The notes under the pieces were generated by a model. It saw nothing but the letters and a program-made list of their open reading frames with translations, made no database searches and had not been told where the DNA came from. A stretch of 64,000 nucleotides of DNA from Brachionus manjavacas (Eukaryota; Rotifera; Eurotatoria; Ploima; Brachionidae), in NCBI GenBank assembly GCA_019054805.1, contig JAHQIY010000002.1:3658001-3722000 (forward strand). Reading direction: 5' to 3'. The stretch's first letter is position 1, and each line of letters starts with the position of its first letter. Positions 45,401 to 56,064 of this stretch are shown here, piece by piece. A program made the position numbers and the translations under genes.

Positions 45401-48400
45401 ACGATTTGCAAAAACAGATTTTTATTGGAACGGAATACACTTAGATAAAGATAAATTTTTAAAAAAAATTTATTTTTTTTAATTTATTGCAAAAATGCTT
45501 TAATAAAATATTATCGCTTTATTTACTTTTTTGTAAAAAACCTAAACAAAAATTACTCAGATCTTGTTTTTTAATTACTTTATTTATAATATTAATTGAA
45601 TAAGCTAAAATTTTATCCGATCTTAGTGAATAAATTGACTAGAATAACGGGCGGCCAAAAATGGTTGAGCCAAAATTCAATTAGAAAAAAATTGATTAAC
45701 CGATAAGACATAGTAGTGAAAGTTCAACTGTACCAAGAATGACCCTAAAAAATGTTATCAAAAATCTCTCAAATGAAAAGGCCACTGGCGCATCAAATTT
45801 TTCACTCGAAATTTTTAAGTACGGAATATTTGAGGAATTAATCGGGCTAGTCTAGAGCATGCTAAAGACATGCGTCCAGAACCAAGTAATGCCTTCAAAA
45901 TTCAATATTGGAATTATAAAACCACTTTTAAAAGACAATAAAAAAAATATTCAGGTGTCCAATCTCAGGCCAATTATGCTCTCAGACCCACTTTCAATTA
46001 TAAACGAGAAGTTAATTCTGCTGGAAATTAATAGGTTTTATTGTGATAGTCCAAAGCAGTTTGGTTTAAAAAAAAAGAGTTCGTGTGCACACGCTATTAC
46101 AATGCTTCTCGAAACGTTCTTGTTACGACGATGTGAGAAAAGAAAAACATTTGTTTGAGCTATTGATGTGTCGAAGGCTTTCGATAAAGTCATTAGATGC
46201 TTTCTGTCGGAAAAACTAATAGTGAAGCTACCTTGTCATATTGTGCTAACACTAATGAGATACTATGCGCAATCATTAGCAATTGTTGAAAATGATGGGG
46301 ATAGAACTGATAAATTTAGGACCTCTGTTGGTGTCAAGCAGGGTGGACCACTCTCTCCTAGGTTGTTCTCAATATATGCTGAAGACTTAATCCCACAAAT
46401 TGAAACATTTAATAAAGGAGTCAAAAATAGATCAATACGAGTCGACATCATTCTATACGCCGATGACATCATCATGATTAGCGACACTGAGGAAGGACTT
46501 CAAAAGCTAATTGTTAAGACTGAAGAATTTGGTCGCCTTGCGCAAATCAAGTTTAATCCAGTAAAAAATGTAATCATGATTTTTGGCTTAAACTTAAAAA
46601 AAGGCACTGTTTAAGAATGGAAAAGCGCGAACTGACAAGAGTAGATCAAATGAAGTACCTGGGAGTATCCTTTAACAAGATGATGACAAACCACACTCAC
46701 ATCAAATGCAAACAAACTGCATGAAACATGGCAGCGCTTAAGTTAAAAGGAAGTGTTATTAGCACCGGCCTAGACTTTAATATAAAGGCTCAGATGTACC
46801 AAACGCATGTAAGACCAGTGCTCCTTTATGGGCTGGATGCTCTAGCCATTAATCGGACAGAAACTATGAAGATACAAGTAATTGAATCAAACATTCTTAA
46901 AAGTTTGTTTGACCTACTAAGACATTCAAAGAGCTCTGCGTTTGCAAACGCCTTAGGAATCGACACAATTGAATCTCGAATAATTCGCGCCAAGTGTGGT
47001 CTTTTAATAAGATTGTGCGAGAATTCGCTGACTTACACCTTCCTAAATCAATTATTGGTAAATGATCTTAACTGTAAATCATTTATAAAAAACATTGAAA
47101 GTATAATAGGAATTCAAGGCACTAGTATGGATACCATACTCACAAAAGCCCGTTTTTTACCAAAGATTTACTCTTCCATATTTGAAATGTTGTCAAAATC
47201 TGATATGGTAAAGAGGATAAGAGATTTACTAAAACTAGGTCAAGCAGGCAAAATTTTTCTTATTGCGCTCTTGAAACCATAAAAGATGCAAGAAAACCAA
47301 AAACTACTAAGCTATTAAATTTTTTATTTATCTTTATGTAAATTTTGAACATTTTTTTTTATATCAATTTTTATGTCGCCTTTTGGTGTTTTACTCGAAT
47401 TAAATAAATAAAATAGTAGTGAAAGTTTGAGGTGTCACAGATTTTTTTCTAGGTTCAAAAAATCAAATTTTTTGGGATCTTTTTTTGATTTTTCAAATTT
47501 ATCCACTCTCCGCTAGAATCAAATAATGCAAGCAAAAAGCTGTTTTCGCTTTAAACTTATTTTTAACTTGGAAATTAATTATTTTAATAAAACAAGGGTG
47601 TTATTAGAAAAACATAATTTGTCTATAATTCAATAAGGCATCCTAACTATTTTATTTTTCAATAGGTCCTTCAAATGAAATTAAAGTTTTCATCTAAATT
47701 ATTTTTTATCCAATTCAAAAATTGTTACAAAGATTTAACCCCTTTTTAAAATCTTTTTAGAATTTAAATATTTTAAATTTAATTAGATGTTAAATTCTTT
47801 AGTTTAACACATGATGAAACTTGAATTTGTTTAAACAATTCAAAGAACGATTCTGCATAATGCTACATCGCTGCAAAAATCTACTAAGAATTTCATACAA
47901 AGACATAATTCTTTTGCATATTAAATACAGACAACTTTTTTTAAGGTGGTACAAAATTTAACAGATTATAATTTTTTTCAGCATCAAACTTATTTAAAAA
48001 ATATATCCATGCTTTATCGAATTGGAAGCAGGTGGTCAACAAATTTTGAAATTTTACTTTCCTTTTTTTTTTGTTTTTAAGAGAAAATTTCTAGCTTTAT
48101 AAATTTTTTCAAAATTTAGAAAAAATTCTAAACAAACAAATGAATATTTTTGAAGCAATTTTACTACCAAATTTATATAAAAAAAGAAGTTACCTTTCAT
48201 TCAGGCTTAAATGAGCGATATTTAGAGTTGTGGTTTTTTTTGGATAAATGATATCCATAATTGAATTTTTTGTCTTTGATTTTTTTATCAATGACTTCTC
48301 TTTACCGATTCTAGATTTCTGCATTTTACTCGTATTTGTTTTGTCGAAGAGACCAATTTTTTTCCCAATCGATTTGCTTGTACTTTTGCTTGCATCTTGG

Positions 48401-49372
48401 TCAGTAATTTTCAAACCATCAAATAAAATTTGATCAATTTTATCTTCATCAACTGCCTGGCTGTAACATTCTGAATTATTCGACTCAATATTGTGGTTTT
48501 CTTGAGCACTTTCATTTTCATTGTTTATCTCGGAAACGCGAGTAAAGCTATTAGAGTAATTTAATGTGGTTAATTTAAAAGCTATGGACACTCGAGGGTC
48601 ATGGGCTGTGTCTACACCACTGTTATCTGTTATATTTGTTTTCGTAGACACAATAATTGGCGATGAGGAGATATTTTCCTGCTCGAATTTGTTTGATAAA
48701 TCACCTTTATTTATAACTGAAGGCTCAATATCGCTTAATCTAGCAATTAATGGATTTCGCCTTTTGGACTTTTTTTCAATTTGATCTAAATAAAAATTTA
48801 GAAAATTAAATTTTTTATTTTCTTAAATTTTTGACTACCAAACGCACCCATCGATGTTTCACTTGGCATTAATTTGTTCTCATCGACTATTGATCTGGGT
48901 TTGAAAAGACTTGAGACTTTTTTGCCATTATCATTCAATTTTATCTTGTCTTCAACTCCGGGAAGTTCTTCTTCACATAAGAGCATGTTATTGTCAAAAA
49001 GTTTTTTAACCTAAGCAAAAAAATTAAATTGAATCAAAAAATGTCAATATTTTTACGAACTTTTTTACAGTTTATGCTCAGATTATTTTTAGTTACCACC
49101 GGAGTATTCGGAATTACTCGTTTGGTTATTTTTATGCTCGATTCGAATGTTTTTTTTTGTCCTTCTACATTTTTATCATCTATTCTCGATTTGATTTTTC
49201 TGTTCATAAACGGAGTTGGTGTATCCTGGACAATTATTTTTTTGTCACGATTACATATTTGTTTTGTAGTATTGAAAGATATGATATCGAGTTTGTGTGA
49301 ATTGGATCGTTTTAATGGTGGGCTCTTAGGTGATTGATTTTCGAATAAATCAGTTATGTTTTTCTCGTTCAT
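42414..49372 (-). CDS. Tandem-BRCT nuclear protein, BRCA1-like C-terminus
   Basis: Five exons on the minus strand: 49372-49061, 49010-48839, 48785-48194, 43264-42534 and 42484-42414; about 625 residues, phases consistent (the first donor, GTTCGT, is weak). Residues 1-360 are polar and probably disordered, with SP/TP sites (NQSPKSPPLKR, VQDTPTPF, RVIPNTPVV). The C-terminal 265 residues read as two BRCT repeats: SHLVIDFEAV...KLVIILSLMKCCKILRFEWL...WCAEDQYTLE, then GNIYLLSCDNENL...ADLIILIDTSND and INIISSNWVIESVLDIYNKS-LDDYVI. The last part is close in pattern to the BRCA1 second BRCT (WV-SV, L-YLI). BRCT pairs bind phosphoserine peptides in DNA-damage signalling. No RING or ankyrin domain is in view, so orthology to BRCA1, BARD1 or MDC1 is undecided. 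Intron 4 is 4.9 kb and full of retroelements. Confidence 0.72.
43376..43460 (+). repeat. tRNA-like pol III unit (tRNA-derived SINE head or tRNA relic)
   Basis: A good internal A box (tagccaaatgg, 43384-43394) and B box (ggttcaaaacc, 43428-43438) are spaced 33 nt apart, as in tRNA genes. The T arm forms only three firm pairs and the acceptor stem does not close, so a working tRNA is unlikely. It lies inside the BRCT-gene intron. A tRNA-derived SINE or a decayed tRNA fits best. Confidence 0.45.
43490..43700 (-). mobile_element. Possible LTR-element integrase scrap
   Basis: A 66-residue minus-strand open frame contains FFLDYNCPYSILTDNGEALI, matching the core of retrotransposon integrases around the second catalytic Asp (P-x-I-x-T/S-D-N-G). 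The rest (YRVDHLHRNYYPVETGAPIF) is not recognisable. It may be part of the SINE-like unit next to it or an independent fragment. Confidence 0.4.
44100..44845 (+). mobile_element. LINE 3' fragment in the BRCT-gene intron
   Basis: Plus-strand broken reading frames: RLKYLGVELNEDSNDT near 44110-44155, then FIMPVLFYGMEW, and the stretch 44533-44760 (CIKNLLETQDEIEWDRNIDL). The 3' end has the hairpin motif ctgaaggagctttagcttgg (44804-44823) followed by cacagatacacaaataag. Same tail type as the fragments at 1250-1690, 4858-5560 and 54240-55840. Confidence 0.65.
45725..47413 (+). mobile_element. 5'-truncated LINE insertion with target duplication
   Basis: Flanked by tagtagtgaaagtt at 45711-45724 and 47414-47427, a 14-bp target-site duplication. 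The body encodes reverse transcriptase pieces: LKDNKKNIQVSNLRPIMLSD, AIDVSKAFDKVI, GVKQGGPLSPRLFSIYAEDL, LYADDIIMISDTEEGLQKLI, then YQTHVRPVLLYGLDALAI and NILKSLFDLLRHSKSSAFAN. A few stops (46159, 46612) and a frame change near 46620-46730 break it. The 3' end is (taaa)n. It sits in the large intron of the BRCT gene, antisense to it. Confidence 0.85.
47428..48193 (-). other. Remaining intron 4 sequence of the BRCT gene
   Basis: AT-rich intron DNA up to the donor after LSLNE (GTAACTTC at 48193). No repeat or coding feature recognised. Confidence 0.5.
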
Positions 49373-50143
49373 TTCTTTTTAAAATATGCAATTTTTAATC
49401 AAAATTTTAATTTGAAAAAATTCGAAATATGCGCCAAACTGAAAGGTTTTTTTTTTACTTTTTTAACAGAAAAATTATGCTTTTAGTGTATATTTTATTT
49501 AAGTTTGTCTTATAATTAAAAATTTCAGAATGCTTAAACTAGAATTGATTTTTCAAAAAACATGCAATTTGCCATCTCTGTTGATCAGTTATTTTATTTT
49601 TACCCATTTTTTCTCTATTTTGTCAGATTTTTAGGTAGTCTTACTTTAAAAGCTATTATTAGAAAAAAATTCAAAGTTAACGATTTTTTTAATTGCAAAA
49701 TAACATTACTTTTATTTTTTTCAACATGATTCTAAGTTTTTGTGACATACTGTACAAACAACATTTCTTGTAAAAAAAACTTGAATGAATTAATATCAAT
49801 AAATTTGAATGTTTTTTTCTTTTCTTAATTTTTTTAATTAAAATTTATTTTTAAGTTGTAAAAAAATTAATATATAATATGTAATCTAAAAAAATGGACT
49901 AGGAAAATTATAAAAGAACTATATTCAAATATTAAAGTTAGTTATCTAAAGTATATGAATGAAAATTTTACTTTTTTTCACACATTTGGGTTTTAAATAT
50001 TAAGATTTAAAATTTTAAGAAAAATTTAAATGAAGTGAATTTCAAATTGATTTTCTAATGTCAAAGTTTTTAATTTTTAATAATATTAATTATTAAAAAC
50101 ATTAATTATTTGTTAATATTATTAATATTATAAATTTTTATAA
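49373..50143. other. BRCT-gene upstream region with a Tc1-like scrap
   Basis: At about 49555-49640 the phrase tttacccattttttctctat, preceded by caatttgccatctctgttga, is homologous to the transposase start of the Tc1-like element at 3703-5597 and to the scrap at 53867-54010. Near 49740-49757, tgtgacatactgta resembles its terminal repeat. The rest is AT-rich and holds no RING-coding exon that I can see. Confidence 0.5.
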
Positions 50144-50917
50144 TTCACGAAATTCAAAACTTTAGCGCTATCTGAATTCTTTTTTGACTCAAAATTCGTA
50201 ATCTACGCCCTCGAAATATTTTTTTTGGTGGGGGCTAGAAAAAAATTTTTTACACCCAGGGTTCCAAAAATAGCAAACCCTTCAAAAAGTGGTTGTTCTT
50301 TAAGACTCAAAATCTCAAAATAAATTTAAATATACTAAAAAAGTATATATATTCTGAAAGAGCATAAAATTCTCTACATGCTAATGTACTTAAGAAAAAA
50401 AAAAAAATGTGGCGGTTTTTGTTGGCTAAAAAATGAAAAAAATGTGTTTTTTCTGGTTTAAATCGTATCTCCTCCGAGGGATCAATTATGAGACCACTTT
50501 TTTTTTTTTTTAAATCTAGACAAAATTCTGAACAAATCTATGTTTTTACTTTTTTACTTTATTGCTTTATTTTTCTTAAAAAATCTCTTCAAATCATGTG
50601 ATTTTTAACAAATTTGTCAAATTTTAATTAGTTTATTAGAATTTTTAGTTTAAACTAACGAATTCGATATTTTTAGGTGCTCAGCTACTGTTTTTTTCGA
50701 TTTTCCTAATAAATATGCTTTTAGGACTGGACTTTTTGTCGCACCATTATTGTAACCTCCTGAACACGCCAAAGTGGTATAACCACCCTGGGTGTAAAAA
50801 AAATTTTTCTAGCCCCCACCAAAAAAAATTTTTTATGGTGTTTTCGAGGGCGTAGATTACGAATTTTGAGTCAAAAATAAAGAATTCAGATAGCTTTTAA
50901 GTTTTGAATTTCGTGAA
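50144..50917. mobile_element. 774-bp long-terminal-inverted-repeat element
   Basis: Left arm 50144-50261 (ttcacgaaattcaaaac ... tacgccctcg ... ggtgggggctag ... acacccaggg) is repeated inverted at 50786-50917. Arms are about 120-130 bp and nearly identical, apart from an extra aacaccataa-type stretch in the right arm. The interior (50262-50785) is noncoding, with isolated GC-rich phrases such as ctcctccgagggatcaatta. No target duplication is obvious in the AT-rich flanks. Likely a non-autonomous DNA transposon. Confidence 0.82.
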
Positions 50918-50920
50918 CTT

Positions 50921-52242
50921 TATTTATTATTTATTATTATTTTGATTTTTTGGAGGAATTTGAATATCTTGTTGTTAATTTTATAAATAATACAAAATCA
51001 AGAGTAAAACCTAGAGTTTAGATTTAATTAGATATAAATCCTTTAACCTAAATGCAACAGATTTCAAAATTAACTCCAATTTATTTATTTTGTAAAAAAA
51101 ATTTGAAACATTTCTTCATGCTTTTTCAAATTTTTATTAGATAACGAAAAAAAAATATACCAAATTCTACTCAATATATTTTGAATGTATATTTAATTTT
51201 ATTTTCATATTCATTAAAGTATCTTGGTCGGTCGAATGCTATAAATATTTACCTATCAAAATAGATGAGAAATGAAGTTAAAAATAAATAATTTAATTTT
51301 TTTTTAATTTGTAGTTTATTTTTATACTTAAAAAAAAATACATTTATTAATATTTTTTTTAATCGATTTAAAAAAAGTTAAAAATTAGAAATTTTTAATT
51401 ATTAAATATCAAATGCTCTTTTTTATACACTTTTGAACTTCTTAATAGATAGTGACAAGAAGTTAAAGCCTTTTGGGTTCTTAGAGCTATGTATATGTGA
51501 TAAAGCTTAGTTTTTTTTTTTAAATTGTTTATTTACAAAATTTGGTTAATAGGAATAATGTAAATGCTGTTTATATTCATACGAAAACATCGCTTCATTA
51601 TAGGCGGCTTTCAACCTATAGGTAAAAATAAAATAAAAATATATTTAAGCTTTCACTTGGAGTTATCAATATGATGACCAGATATTTAAAATGCTGTAAA
51701 GAGAATATTTAATAAAGATATGTGTTGTAAAGAAGATATGTCTAATTGTTCACTGGAAGAATAGTTTCTGAATCTTAAAGATTTAAAAAGCGATTTTTGA
51801 AAAAATTTTAGGATAACATAATTCTTTTACCGGAAATTCTTTCTTCCCATAAATCTTTATAAGTTAATCTTTTAAGTGTGTAAAGTCCAGAAAAAATCTA
51901 GACCACTGAGATCGGAAAAGGAAAAGTCAACTGAACCTAACCGCATCTTCTCTAATATTGAGCTAAGCCAGTTACTTGGCGCTAAATCACAGCCTCTTAC
52001 TGACTGATGACACTCTTAGTTTTCTTGATTACTTATGTACCATTTTTCAAGATTTTTATGGAGAAAACTTCAACACAAAACGTTATTTATTTTTATAATT
52101 ATTCGTGAATATTTATATTTTATTGTATAAAAATTTAAAACGAACTTGTTCAATTAATGTTGAAATATTTTTTTTAGTTGACATGGAAACCTTTTTTGCT
52201 TTGATCATTTTTTTTCTAAACTAGTCATAAAATTTAATCGAA
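50921..52242. other. Spacer with a possible retroelement scrap
   Basis: Mostly AT-rich. From about 51900 to 52085 the plus strand has coding-like text in two frames (GKSTEPNRIFSNIELSQLLG then DTLSFLDYLCTIFQDFYGEN) that reads like part of a retroelement or a dead gene; I cannot name it. Confidence 0.35.
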
Positions 52243-52860
52243 ATGAGTAAAAACTATAAAAATTTGGAAGATTTGAACAATTTATCTATTAAAGAACTAG
52301 AAGATTATTATAGATGCTATTCACATCATCATTTTAAACGAAATCAGTGTCATGTTGAGTCTAAGGAAAATAAGCCATTGAGTTGTTTATGTAGATTTAA
52401 ATCTGAAAACCATTTTTGCAACTGTGAGGCTAAAACTAGAGACAAAAAATGCTCACAAAATGATTCTATTTTTCTTTGTGAATACACTCGACCATCTTAT
52501 ACTTCCAAAGAAGACCAAATAAACGATGTACGAAGAATGATTAGAAATATGAAAAAAAGCAAATCTTTGTTAAAACAAGTAATGAAAGATGTTGATAGCT
52601 TAATCGAGGAAAAGAAGCCAGATTCAGATGGTTTAGACGAAGTTGAGAGATTTTATAGATCCGATAAATTTATAGGAAGCTCTATTACTATAAATTCATA
52701 CAAAGATATGTTACCGCGAACTGATATTAAATCTGGAAAATATGTATACGAGTTATGTGCCTTAGATGAGATACCAATTAGGGGAAATGCGATTTTTTCG
52801 ATAAAAAAAAATCCGAAAATTTCTTCGTCTTTAACAGTTATTTCTTGTAAGGATAAATAA
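52243..52860 (+). CDS. Orphan 205-residue protein, Cys/His-rich N-terminal half
   Basis: Uninterrupted single-exon frame starting MSKNYKNLEDLNNLSIKELE. Residues about 25-80 contain ten cysteines and several histidines (YRCYSHHHFKRNQC, LSCLCRF, ENHFCNCEAKTRDKKC, FLCEYTRP), which could bind zinc, though the spacing fits no finger that I know. The middle is a charged helix (DVRRMIRNMKKSKSLLKQVM). The C-terminal 70 residues (FIGSSITINSYKDMLPRTDI ... SLTVISCKDK) look more globular. No signal peptide or membrane segment. Codon use and frame length make it a likely real gene; AATAAA-type poly(A) signals follow the stop directly. Function unknown. Confidence 0.6.
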   Translation: MSKNYKNLEDLNNLSIKELEDYYRCYSHHHFKRNQCHVESKENKPLSCLCRFKSENHFCNCEAKTRDKKCSQNDSIFLCEYTRPSYTSKEDQINDVRRMIRNMKKSKSLLKQVMKDVDSLIEEKKPDSDGLDEVERFYRSDKFIGSSITINSYKDMLPRTDIKSGKYVYELCALDEIPIRGNAIFSIKKNPKISSSLTVISCKDK

Positions 52861-52864
52861 ATAG

Positions 52865-53750
52865 AATAAATAAGCATTTTTTTAGGAAAATATTTTAAAA
52901 ATAAAAAATTTTATTTCAATTGATCTTTATTTGTAATATTTTATTCATTCAAAAAAATGCCAGTAATGTTTTGAGAAAATTGTTTTACTCTGAATTTTGT
53001 GTGCATTGTAAATTGACAAGATTGTGGTTCAAATAGATCTTATATGGATGGATTTTAAAGAGCATTTTTTTTCTTTTATAAATTCCTAAGATCTGCAGAG
53101 AGTTAAAAATAAACAGAATGAAACCAGTCTCTCGCAGAGAAGATTTCAAACCTAACTCAATAAGATTTTATTTTTTAATCAGTGTTTTACCCAGAACAAT
53201 ATAAAAATTATAATTTAAATGTTTTATTAAATTATCATATGTTTTAATCTGCATAAAACATAAAGAGTTTTATATGTTATATTACTTTTAGATTTATAGT
53301 AATTCACAAAAGTATAAAATTAAAAAATGGATCTTTAAAGCCAACATTTTGGAAATAAACTTTACATAAAATGAGCTAAAATGGATTTTATCAATCGGTT
53401 GAGGAAATTATTTTTTTAATTTTATTTTTAAATTTACATAACATTTAAAATATATTAAATTAAAACTATTTAAATTAATTCAAAGATTAATTTTAATATC
53501 TAAAGATAGACTCTTTTAATTGATCATCAACTTCAAGAAGCTTTTTGAATTGTCGGTTTGCACAAACTTGTTAAAAAGTTAAAAAAAATGAAATTTAAAC
53601 TTCTTCTTTCAATCACATAAAAAAAAATTACCCTGTGTAGTCAATTTAATAATTATTATATGGAATATCTCATTTTTGTTTTTGTTTTAATTTGATTCAA
53701 ATTAATTAATTAATTAAAATATGCTCTTTTTTTCTCTATTTTTTTCATAT
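52865..53750. other. Spacer after the 205-residue gene
   Basis: AT-rich DNA with no recognisable feature. Confidence 0.45.
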
Positions 53751-54076
53751 TCAAAAATTTTGTACTAATCTATAAATAAACGATAAATCACGATTGAATA
53801 ATTTTGATCTTTTTCCGCAGTTGCAATAGTTGTTCACCCTATATGTTACTTGGAGATTCAGCTTGATTGTATAGACGCATTTTTGCGAAATTTCAACTAA
53901 CTCGGCTATTTCTATTTCAGTATTTGTCTGATCTTTCAAAAAAACAACAATTTGCCATCTTTGTTGGTCGGTTACTTTTTTTTACCCATTTTTTTTCTAT
54001 TATGGCAAATATTTGGAGTATAAGAAAAAAGCAAATTGTCGTAATTTTGACAAGGATGTTCTCAAATCAAAGATAA
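53751..54076 (-). mobile_element. Tc1-like transposase N-terminal scrap
   Basis: On the minus strand, from the MGKK-like start near 53985, the text reads through TDQQRWQIVVF to KDQTNTEIEIAELVEISQKC, a helix-turn-helix like that of the Tc1 element at 3703-5597. Only the DNA-binding start remains; no catalytic part or terminal repeats. Confidence 0.65.
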
Positions 54077-54239
54077 TTAAGTCCTTTAGCAAATTCGGTA
54101 AAAAAAAATCAATCAAAACATGGAATATCTGATTTTTATTTCAAAAATAAAGTTTGATTCTAACTTTTTATGCCAATTTTTTTCTTTAAAATTAGTAACA
54201 TTTTATTTTCACTCAGAATTGATGAACTAAATGATAAAT

Positions 54240-55840
54240 TACAGAAAAATTAATTTCTGCTTTACATAAAAGCATTCCTTACCTATCTCAGAAAATCTAC
54301 AAAACCAGTCTTCCTCCGCACATTGTGAATCTGATAAAAGAACGTAGGAAAGTAAGAAGAAACTTCCAGAAAACTCGCTTTCAAAACTCAAGCAAAAATT
54401 TAACTATCTAACAACTAAGTTAAAGGCCTCTTTAAAAATATTATTGAATCAAAATTAGTTTGATTTCATTCAGATGATGTGAAAAAATCCTCTGACAATT
54501 AGATCTTTTTGAAAAAAATAAAAAAATAAAGAAGAAAAAAGGGATCAAATTTAATTCCAAATTTGATTTTAAATGATAAAGAATTTAAAACAAATGAAGA
54601 AAAGGGAAAATGCCTCGAAGAACTCCCTTCTTCAACATTTAGTCCTAATTCAGATTTAATTGATACTGAAAAAGATATCGAAATATCGAATCGATATCGA
54701 ATCTATTTCTAATTCTGAATTTTTTTAAAAGTTATATTTAGTGATCCAATTTGGAATTAATTATGGCTTTAAAAAAGATTGAAAAATGAAGTGGCATTAA
54801 GACCTGACCTAATTCATAACTTAATATTAAAAAACTTACCTAGAAATTCACTAATAAAAATCTTAGATTTTTTTCTTCGAGAAGGTAAAGTTTTGAAAGC
54901 GTGGTAAACTTCGAACATTACTATGATTCAAAAAAAGGCCTCTACTTCACAAGATCTTTTAAATTACAAACCAAGTATAATGAGTTGTTACTAGAACGTA
55001 TAGTCTATTCAAGATTATGAAATTTTTTAGAACAAAATTCACTTCTTATCCATGAGCAATCTGGATATAGGAAACACAGGCGAACATCAGATAATCTTTT
55101 CGTTTTAATTCAAAAGTACAATTGAAAAAAAGGACATTTAAAATAAATGTGAATGACCATCTGAGCGAAGAATACAAAATAACTACACGTGTTCCTGAAG
55201 TCTCAGTAATTAGTCCTCTCTTATTTAGTAAATATTAATGACAACCTTAAAAGAAACAAATATTTTTAAGATTCTGTCAAATTAAAAATGGGTCTTAATC
55301 AAATTACACTGGAAAATTTATAAAATATTGAGTCAGATCAATTTTAGACCATTCTTTACTTTGCTTGAATTCATTTTCAGAAAATAATATCAAAAAACTA
55401 CAAGAAATTCAGAATACAGCAGTCAGATTTATCTTTAAGTTAAAATGTGATACTTCCTCCAACATCATGCATCATTAGGCTTCTTAATTACTAGCAGTCT
55501 CGAATCGGCTTTTTGAGTTGAGAGATAGAGATATATTGGGACAGGAGTAAGTCATTCTATTCCATTAGTTGTCACACTAGTGGAGGAATAAAAAGAAAGC
55601 TTCGAATCAAGATATAATGTATACTAAACTCCATTGTGTAATTGTTACCTTACTATTTCATCTTTTTTTCATGAAACTTCAACAATGTAAACATCTGTCA
55701 TATGTAACAACCTATTTCAATATATGTCTTTTAAACGTTCTTTACGTTATTTTTTAGCTTATTTACTCTAGTTTTATTTTTATTTTTTTAATAATTTATT
55801 CTGAAGGAGCTCTAGCTAGGTAGAGAAAAAAAATTAATAA
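54240..55840 (+). mobile_element. Decayed LINE, hairpin-tail family
   Basis: Plus-strand remnants in order: LPPHIVNLIKERRKVRRNFQ (linker after the endonuclease), RPDLIHNLILKNLPRNSL, ISP-type and FLEQNSLLIHEQSGYRKHR pieces, then KLQEIQNTAVRFIF with the same C-terminal segment as the fragment at 4858-5560. The 3' UTR and tail (ttctgaaggagctctagcta, then gagaaaaaaaattaataaat) are homologous to those at 1250-1690 and 4858-5120. Many frameshifts. Confidence 0.75.
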
Positions 55841-55859
55841 ATAATTTTAATGACAAAAT

Positions 55860-56040
55860 TTATACCAAAATTTTGACATTAACTGCAGCATTTTTAGTCG
55901 CAGCGTATCTGGAAAAAAAGTGGGTTAAATGCAGCATTAAAATCCAGAATTCTGAAAATAAATGCTGCATTAGGGGGCAAGGCATTACGGTAAATTGGCT
56001 TAATACTATTTTATTGGATCAAATAAAATTAAAAAATAAA
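55860..56040. repeat. Imperfect palindrome around gcagcatt
   Basis: actgcagcatttttagtcgc, aatgcagcattaaaatcc and aaatgctgcattagggggca lie within 130 nt in both orientations. Possibly the end of a small foldback element; origin unclear. Confidence 0.35.
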
Positions 56041-56064
56041 TTGGTAAACTAAAAATATAATAAA

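Noticed and set aside
49034-49337. Hydrophobic plus-strand frame resembling membrane helices
   Set aside because: Shadow of the disordered first exon of the BRCT gene, whose Lys/Asn codons read as Phe/Leu on the other strand.
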